A DNA stretch of 64,000 nucleotides from Piscicola geometra (lineage: Eukaryota; Annelida; Clitellata; Hirudinida; Piscicolidae). Below the pieces are notes generated by a model, which saw nothing but the letters and a program-made list of their open reading frames with translations, made no database searches and had not been told where the DNA came from. Shown in pieces: positions 55,916-64,000 of this stretch. The stretch is from NCBI GenBank assembly GCA_943735955.1, contig OX030959.1:1220225-1284224 (forward strand). Reading direction: 5' to 3'. A program made the position numbers and the translations under genes. Within the stretch, counting starts at the first letter, position 1; each line of letters opens with the position of its first letter.

Positions 55916-56583
55916 CGCTGTTGTTGATGACTCACTTGTTGACTGTCACATTCGAAGTTTTCTTTTTGCCGCGAAAATGTAGTGATGATATCAATACCAA
56001 TAATAATACTAATAATAATAATAATCATCATCATCATATTTATTATAATTATTATCTACTAGTACACTAAGGTGTACTGTTTGTATTCTATTGGAGAATT
56101 GAGTATTCGAGGAAGTACTGATCTGCTACGTTATTATTATATTTATTATTCATATTATCTTTGGTCGTCTACCTGAGCGTTTGAAACTCCTATTATTAAT
56201 GGAAATGTTATTTTATTTCAATACTATTGTTATTACTATATTTTTAATCATGACTATAATTAATTCTTTTATCTCTTTTATTATAATTATTTTTGCATGA
56301 CGTCATCTTGTTGCTTGTTGTGGTTGCCTTCCCTTGTTAAGATCTCATGAGCGTCTCAGAGCCAGTGTCGATTTTCTAAATAGTTTTTGATGTTGCGCGT
56401 GTGTGTTTGCGTGCATTGGTAGTTCACTTTTAGTATTTCAATTTAAGGCTATTAATGAATTTCAAAACATGAAATGAAGTATCGATTTAAAGACTTTTTT
56501 AAAGCCATTAATTGAGAGTAATTGCTGTATTGTATTGCATAAGGCTTTGTCTGCTCAGGTTCTATATCCACTATCAATCTGAC

Positions 56584-56584
<1 letters not shown>
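55916..56584. other. Likely ETS 3' UTR and flank
   Basis: (ATA)n and (ATC)n patches; no coding exon seen. Confidence 0.5.
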
Positions 56585-56935
<351 letters not shown>

Positions 56936-59042
56936 TAGTATCACAACCACCCAGCTTGATCTCTTATATTTGGTTCACCTACCACTCAGCATTTACTTGC
57001 AGTTGACAGCAATGTAGTATCTTTAATCATCATCATCATCATCATGCCTATGTAGATACTATTGCCAGTTCGAATGGACATTTATTCAATGATAAAGGCA
57101 AATATTTTTTCATATTTTATTATTTTATAATTCATTCTTGCAATCACACACACATATACATACACACACTGACATACACACACACACACACACACAGACC
57201 CATAGTGTTTCACATTTGAGTTACAGAACGCGTGCAGAGGACCAGCTTTTGTGTATATATTGAAATGTCCTGGTGCTTGCATGCGTGCGTGCGTGTGTGC
57301 ATACTTGTATTCGGACAGTGGTGATGGCGAGGTTGATGATGATGAATTTGTTTAATGGAGATAACTTGCAACAAACCCTTGTGCATCCCGGCCAGATTCC
57401 TTCTTATTTCGAAGCGTTTAGTACCACGCTTTTTGAATAAAATCACTCGACCATCCCTATATATTGTCATCACTACATAATCATCTTATCAGTTATCATC
57501 ACCACACCATCTCATCACTGTCATCACATCAATACTATGCCACGACCACATCATCACCATACCGCAGCGTCATCATTATCCCATCACATCACCATCCCAC
57601 CACTACCACTACCTACTGCGACTGGGTTGGTGTGTTAGCAGCTCACCTCTGCAACTACCTAGCCATCTTGCCGAACAACTGCGAACTACACTCACTGCTT
57701 CTAACAGACAGTTTTGTTAACATCACATCACAGCTCATGCTGACAATCTCAACCCAACGTCATCTTTATAAATGCGTGCATACATTTAGGCGTTCACATG
57801 TGTGTATCGTGTTTTTCCATGGCGCATACAATGTGTGGTGTTTGTAAGCACCAATGTATCTGAGTGTCCATTGGTGCTCCACGAAGCTGCTCCCTTTGAA
57901 CCTTCGCATGCCATTCAGTGTACAATAAAACCATCGTTTCAGCTTTCGTTTGCCATCGGGTGGGAGATGTTAATGCAAAGGTCGTGAGTTCAATTCATAC
58001 AATCAAAGTAGGCGTCCCCAAGGATAGCGCTAAGTGTGAGCTAGAATTTGAATGACTAAAAAAGACGTCATTCACCCTCACTAATTACAGGGCAGATACA
58101 TTTCATTCACAGTTACATTTTCACTCATACAATCTCACTAATTACATTGCAGCTACATTTCATTTAGTTACATTTTCTAACATTAAATACATTTCATTTA
58201 CAGTTACATTTCTGAGCCTTTGAAGTGACCAAGATATTAGGTATCATTTTTCGAGTCTCCTCAAGAGCCCTTGACGGCAAGGGGGACGAAACTTTAGTTC
58301 TTATGAAGTACTTATGATGCAGTCTCGAAACAGGTGTCTGCAATTAATCAAGGTAGGCACTTCTGCTAGGGTAGTTTCAATTTATCGGAAATTCTAAAGC
58401 GCTAGAAAATGGCGACAAAAAATATGGGCGCGAATTGGCTTCGACGAATGCAGCAAACCTCAAATGGATCGTCCCTTTCGTGTGGTATTCACTGGGCAGA
58501 CACGAGATGTTCCCAAGTCGGACAAGCTTCATCATGATGCATGGTGTCATCATCACCACCATCACTCGATGTAGGTAGTGTCGTGCGTTTATTAATCCAT
58601 TATCGCTCGAAAAGATGAGATGATAATGATTTAATAATGTTTGAGGGTAGTGACAATGATGATGATGGATCCACACAGGTTATATATTCTATATATTATA
58701 TGCACTAAAGGAGCAACAGCCAAGACTTGCCGACTCGAGCTTAATGGTGGCGTCATTGAAGAATAAATATAAGAAATAATATATTGAAGAGAAATGAAAA
58801 AGTCCTAAAATGATAAAGTGGTCGTGAGAGGGCGTGATAAGTAAATGAAATATGAAGGAAATGAGAAGATCAGATAATTCAAATAATAAGATGATGGCAC
58901 AGTAAGGTGGATGGGCCATCAGATAATATAATAATAATATACCCAGTATTAATGTTTGAATAAAATAATAATAAATTATGGAAAATATAAATGAAGAGAA
59001 TAAAGAATGACGGGGAGGGTAGGGGGAGAGGTGGGAGGGTCT
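56936..59042. other. Gene-free interval between the ETS gene and SAR1
   Basis: Contains short (CA)n at 57143-57196, CATCA-rich stretches at 57480-57610 and a short direct repeat of the type cagttacatttcattt at 58110-58215. I see no supported gene. Confidence 0.5.
57945..58010 (+). repeat. tRNA-like sequence, possible SINE head
   Basis: gggagatgttaatgcaaagg followed by tcgtgagttcaattcatac shows an A-box-like element and a B-box-like GAGTTCAATTC at tRNA spacing. It is incomplete; a relic at best. Confidence 0.3.
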
Positions 59043-60791
59043 TTAGTTGATGTACTGTGCAAGCCAGCGGAAGCCGTCTCCGTAGCCCTGTCTCTTCACC
59101 ACCGAGCACATGAACAACTCCACGGGACGTCGGTTCAACTCACTGCGAGGTCGAATTCCCTGTGGGAGGGTGAGTGTTGTAGTAGTAGTGGTTGTAGTGG
59201 TAGTAGTAGTAGTGGTGGTGGGTAATTGTCATTAGGATTGAATGCTCTTGATTATGAGCATGGCAGTGGTTATTATTATGGATAGTGGCCGTGATTGAAG
59301 AGTCTGAAAGAAAACGCTATCAGATTGACAAACGAAGGCGACTCACAGTGCCGGTGGTGATGGCGTGGAGGTTGAAGTGGTACCTGATCTCCTCCTCCGA
59401 ACACGCTCCTGCGATGTCGATCTTGTTGCCGAGGATGAGGACTGGCGCGTCGGAGATCTGCTCGTCTGCCAGCAAGCCCTGTGTGTGCGTGCGTGATGGG
59501 TGGTTGTCATTGATGCTGAAGTATGGTGGTTGAATATTTTGGGTGTGTGTGTGAGATGAAATGGTTGAAATTGGCATTGTGGTATGGTGGTTGGATGTTT
59601 AAGCTGAGTTGTGATTCAAAAGGAATATGCCTGCATGCATGCAAACAAGCTAAACAAACACAAAAGGAAAGAGGAGAGATTATGAATTTAAAGTATGGAA
59701 TGAAAAGCATTGTAAACATGTGTTTACATATTTTTTATAGTCTGTGCTATATTAAAAAACATAAGGTAATGGCGATCTAGAATAGCATGACAAGGCACTA
59801 ACCAGAAGTTCTTTGCGCACTTCGGGCAGGCGTTCGCGATCGTTGCAGTCGATGAGAAAGACTATGCCGTCGACTGCTGGAAAGTAGTCCTTCCAGACCC
59901 TTCTCACTGTGACAGCCATCATGGTGGGTGGTGGAGGTTGTAGTATGGTGAGTAGGAGTGAATAAAGCCATTGAAGGGAGTAATTATAATGCAATAATAC
60001 CTTGAAAATAAATATCTTGAGATATATGAAAGTATATCTATAAAAAACTTTAAATGCCCTATTAGTTAATCAAAAAGAATGGTTCAAAACACTGTAAAGT
60101 CTTTGACCTTGTTCATGGCCTCCAAGGTCAAAGGTCGTGAACTTCATGCCTCCCATGCTCAACTCCTCAGATGCTGTTGTGGAGGAAGCCATAGAAGATG
60201 GGGATTCGAAAAATGGAGTGATTGGGATTTTAAAATGATCTCAACGAAATCCATAAAAATCGAAATATCCCAACACCACCAGGACACCAACTGGGATGTA
60301 GTGTGGGAACATGCTGGGCCATGCGCGAGTCCTTCAGCATGTGAAGAAGAGTTGTCTTGCCAGAGTTGTCAAGGCCTAAGAACACCAACTTGCCTGACTT
60401 CTTGTACAAGCCTACATAAATAGATTTCAGAGTATGTTATTTTAATATTTGTGGGTATACAAGTTATTTATTAATTTAACATTTGAAATCAATTTTGAAT
60501 TATGAACAATAATTTTCAAGGAGATGCTAGAATAAAGCCTGACAATGTGAAGTTTATAAAATATTGATCACATTGATTAGAAAAGCAATTTATTGATTAC
60601 AAAATCAAATAATTCAAATATTTTTTTGAACTTTAAAATTATTTTATATTTTTCATAAATACTTTAAAATAGCCATATTACGACGTTTCCTATTAGTTAG
60701 TTATTTAGTAATAACAATCGATACTGTTACAAGTTAAATCTAACAAACCTATGTAACTAAGAGCTCCGGTAATCCAATCCCATAGAAACAT
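59043..60791 (-). CDS. SAR1: SAR1 small GTPase (COPII coat)
   Basis: Arf-family GTPase that starts COPII vesicle formation at the ER (family knowledge). Six exons (minus): 60749-60791, 60292-60411, 60108-60173, 59803-59906, 59347-59478, 59043-59159; total 582 bases, 193 residues, the usual length. The amphipathic N-terminal helix [15 protein letters not shown] lacks a myristoylation Gly, as in SAR1. P-loop [11 protein letters not shown]; switch I HVPTLHPTSEEL; DxxGG motif [12 protein letters not shown] at LGNKIDIAG; base-contact region near [19 protein letters not shown]-terminus AQYIN. All nucleotide-binding motifs are intact. Confidence 0.97.
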
Positions 60792-61328
60792 CTTGATAAA
60801 TCTGTATTGAATAGTCTAGTTTAGTTTCTGATTGTTTAAATTTAATGAAAATACCGCGTTATTATAAAACATATGATTACTTTTGTTATGCTTTGAACTG
60901 AAGTGATGATAATGTTGAAAATTTTAAAGATTAAAGCTTATAGTTCGTTAAATATCATTTAATTTGTAAAGCCACTTATCATAAACTGATTCGCTAGAAT
61001 TGCGCTTTAAATACACAACCAGGCCAAGTGTTAAAAATAAAGATACACTTAATGGCGACACGATTAACTTCCGTTAAGTTGTAAACTAAATAGAATCAAA
61101 AGCGCTTGATTTATCGAAAAAATTAAATACTGAAATCAAAAATACATTATTTATATATTTTAAAAATTAATTAGCTAACACTATGATCAATTTTTAAAAA
61201 TATTACGATGACTTTCATGTGTTTTCGAAAATATAAAATGAAAGTCTCTTTCTAGAATTCACAGCTTTATTCAAAAATAAAACCGTTTCTTAAATCGTTA
61301 TTAGCTACAAACGAATTAATATTCATAT
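60792..61328. other. SAR1 upstream region
   Basis: AT-rich 5' flank; no gene or clear repeat. Confidence 0.5.
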
Positions 61329-62190
61329 TAGGGGTTGAAATCGCTAAAAAAATCAAAACGCGGTTAATCGCATGATTAATCGTAAATTAATCGTATGATT
61401 AATCACAAAAAACTATGTATAACAATGATATGTTACTTTGTTTTAATGAGATTCATTTTTTCATTTTCTGATTTTTTTTCATCTTAAAAAACGTTTAGTT
61501 TTTTAAACTGTATTCTCACAAAGGAGCTTGTAAGTTTGATGAGATGGTGCAGTTTTAATCAGCTCTTTAAGCCTGATTCCGTTACAATATTGAGAAGCCA
61601 ACAACTGTTAGTAGCCCAACGAACAATTGTATGGGTTAAAAGTTAAAAAATAATAATTTGGTTCGATTTTGCGCCTGAAAATTTCCGTTATAAACTACCT
61701 TGCTTAATCATACATTCAGTGATTGTTGATTGCACTGTGCTAGATTATTTTTGACTTGACTTTCATTAATTTTTTTCAAACATGCTGGCTCTTTAAATTT
61801 CACTGAAACGTCGTTAAACTCCGATGGCAATAATTAAAAAAAACTTTTTCTTTTTTATCATCTTTAAAACTGAAAGCACTATTTATCAAAGTTGAAGCCC
61901 ACAAAAAAAAATGTATCTGAATAAAAATCAAATTTAAGATTTACGAAATCGAAACTATGCGTGAATGTCGATAGCGATTAAAAATAATGCAACGAAAAGC
62001 ACTAAAATTGAATTGTTATTTGGCAAATCATCTAGCGATACTCAATTTCATTATCTAGTACATTTCATTTTATATAAAAACGAATTCCCAAAAAAAGTAT
62101 TACAAAATGTGTAATGTAATTTTTTTTATCTCGTTAAATAAATAACGCGTTTAACGCGTTAATATTGCGTTAACTATGCGTTAAATATTT
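61329..62190. mobile_element. Candidate non-autonomous transposon with palindromic ends
   Basis: Starts taggggttgaaatcgc, followed by repeated ttaatcgcatgattaatcg motifs. Near 62142-62185 the DNA reads aataacgcgtttaacgcgtt + aatattgcgttaac. Such ATTAATCG and ACGCGTTAA subterminal repeats are typical of some hAT elements. No matching inverted end or target duplication was confirmed. Confidence 0.35.
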
Positions 62191-62224
62191 AAATATTTCA
62201 AAAAATGAATTTCTGCAGATGATT

Positions 62225-63797
62225 TTAGTATCTGTAGTCTGTTTTCCCGCTCACAAACAACTTCTGACAGAAGAGGTTGAACCTACCTGAGTATGCGAAA
62301 AATAGTTTTCAAAAAGATTGTCCAAACTGATTAAATAAAAAAACTTACTTGTATACTTTTCCAACATACAAAATCGTCTGTTTATGAAGAGCGCGTAATA
62401 TATGAGAGAGATGAGGGTTGAGAGGGCAAAAGCCAGGGCAAACGACTGTGGGTTGGAAGCGAGAGAGACAACGAGGATGGTACTCAGTGGTATGGCGTAC
62501 ATGATGTGTATCAGCAGGGGAATCTGGAAGGAAGTGGTTGCTGAAAGCATCGTTGTTCAATTTAATTATATAAAATTATTATAATATTATCTAATATATG
62601 TAGAAACCTACCTTGAATATATTCTTTCCGTCTACATTATCAATCTCTTGATTATTGAATCTGCAGTGTTTAATTTTTTTATGTTATTAAAAAAACAATA
62701 AAACGATCGATTAACAGAATTATTAACAATTATTGTAAATAATCGATCCTATCACAAACTGATTGCATCCATACCCACTCAGAAACAACCTTCAACCTCT
62801 CAATGCATCGGAGTCTGATGTATGCACTGACGACCAGCAGTTCGTAGGCCATTGTGCAGAAGATCATGCTGTTCATGTTGGTCACCACGCTGCTCTGCCA
62901 CACAAACAGCAGCGTCAAGGCACCCTAGAGGCAACATTGTAGCTTCAAAAGAGTATTAAATCTACCTTTAAGACGATTGAAATTACCATCACTTACAAAA
63001 GCTTTATAAAAGTTGTTTCTTTTTCTATTAAAAAACAATAAATAAAACTACTCCTAAGACTATTTGAAAAATATAGTTGAGGGATTAATTATTATTTAAA
63101 CAAATGAAACTTAAATATAAAAAATTTATGAGAATAAATAAAAGAACATAATCGAATGTCAATAGTGTGGACCTGAAGGACGATGGCGATGACGGGGGTC
63201 ATCTGCTTGAGGGAGAGGAAGGAGAGGCACTCAGGCAAGTCCTTGTTGAGGGCTCCTGCATAAGCTGTTCTGAGAGGAGGGTGATGAGAGGATGATGGTG
63301 GGAAGTTATGATGAAGAGGGTAAAGGGGGGAGGGGCGGTTGATGCAGAAGGGAGTGATGACGGGGGGTGATGATGGTGGGGAAGAGGATTTTGATGGATG
63401 GTGATGATGGGGAAGGAGGTATGATAAAGGTGGGTGCTGATAGAAGGGGATGATGCAGTGATGATTGGAGTGATAATGGATGATGATGATGGAGGGTGAT
63501 GATGGATGGTTATGGTAGGAGGTGAAGATGAGAAGATGATGATGGAGGGTGATGAATGAGAGTGATGATGGAGGGAAGGAGGGCGATGATGGCTTGTTTG
63601 GAGACTGGATTTTTCTATTAAGATAAAAGAGTTTTACTATAGAAGAATCTACTACGCCACTATGCAACGCTCCACAAAACAAGCCAAGAAAACCTGGATC
63701 CGACTAAGAGACTGGAGTTGAAGCTGGAAGCAGCAGTGACGGAAATGAGGACTGACACACCCCACCCTGCCCTCGCCAACACTCTCGAGACAGCTTT
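62225..63797 (-). CDS. SLC7-family amino-acid transporter (LAT/HAT light chain), 3' half
   Basis: Twelve-TM amino-acid exchanger that normally pairs with an SLC3 heavy chain (family knowledge). Exons (minus): 63694-63797, 63173-63269, 62797-62924, 62612-62660, 62349-62523, 62225-62286; all joins keep phase. Seen in family order: GWGVSVLISVTAASSFNSSL, AGALNKDLPECLSFLSLKQM, TPVIAIVLQGALTLLFVWQS, NSMIFCTMAYELLVVSAYIR, IPLLIHIMYAIPLSTILVVS, ALAFALSTLISLIYYALFIN, and the C-terminal SRFNLFCQKLFVSGKTDYRY, like the VLCQKLMQVV tail of LATs. This covers about TM8 to TM12; the rest lies beyond the right edge. A hydrophobic open stretch at about 63950-64000 may be the next exon. The exact member (LAT-type or b0,+-type) is not decided. 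Confidence 0.85.
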
Positions 63798-64000
63798 CTG
63801 AGGATTAAAAGCATCGAAAAAGTCGATGAGAAGTGGAAAAGTTGATGACTGGTAGAATGAAGTAAGTAAAACAAATCATTGTATTCCTGTGAAATTGTTT
63901 GACATACAAGTAAAACATTTAGTTTGTTATATACAAATGATTTTTTAAAACTAATCATCTGCCTCAAAAACAGAACGACGCACATCCCCGTTACCATAGC

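Overview
The window is nuclear DNA of an invertebrate animal. Its genes are split into many short exons with GT/AG borders, and its introns and intergenic DNA are loaded with (CA)n, (CATC)n, (ACT)n and longer tandem repeats. The protein set (two-EF-hand polycystin-2, ZO with ZU5, E74-type ETS) and the repeat style suggest a lophotrochozoan, possibly a leech-like annelid. The species is an inference. Identifications rest on remembered family sequences; no database was searched. Exon borders were read by hand and checked by codon phase. For five genes (UBE2H, SPOUT1, polycystin-2, the ETS factor, SAR1) the joined exons give one open frame.

Layout. 59-4136 (-): TBCK, 3' end off the window. 4678-5087 (+): last two exons of an unrecognised gene. 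5514-6337 (+): TATA-driven secreted His/Asn/Lys repeat protein. 6.4-12.4 kb: decayed hAT transposon pieces, minisatellites, a coiled-coil exon and (CA)n tracts. 12471-26410 (+): ZO/TJP tight-junction MAGUK, carrying a complete hAT element (14255-15847) in an early intron. 27187-30082 (+): UBE2H. 31.6 kb: LINE reverse-transcriptase relic. 32290-32718 (-): small secreted PAN/apple-like protein. 33024-37747 (-): Unkempt. 38305-40559 (+): SPOUT1 methyltransferase, head-to-head with Unkempt. 41440-42728 (+): TATA-driven unrecognised protein with SH3- and SH2-ligand motifs. 44.0-44.4 kb (-): ST13/Hip retropseudogene. 45173-49856 (+): polycystin-2 channel. 50132-50297 (-): U1 snRNA-like gene. 51841-55915 (+): ELF/E74 ETS factor. 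59043-60791 (-): SAR1 GTPase. 62225-63797 (-): 3' half of an SLC7 amino-acid transporter.

The neighbours do not form one pathway; this is ordinary gene-dense animal DNA. The notable material is of two kinds. First, fast-evolving small genes with TATA promoters: the His-rich secreted repeat protein, the PAN-like protein and the tyrosine-motif protein. Second, tandem repeats that have become part of gene structure: an intron that is almost wholly (CA)n, splice sites inside minisatellites, a minisatellite that begins with the final codons of ZO, and low-complexity inserts in the TBCK pseudokinase, the ZO SH3/GuK region and the ETS factor.
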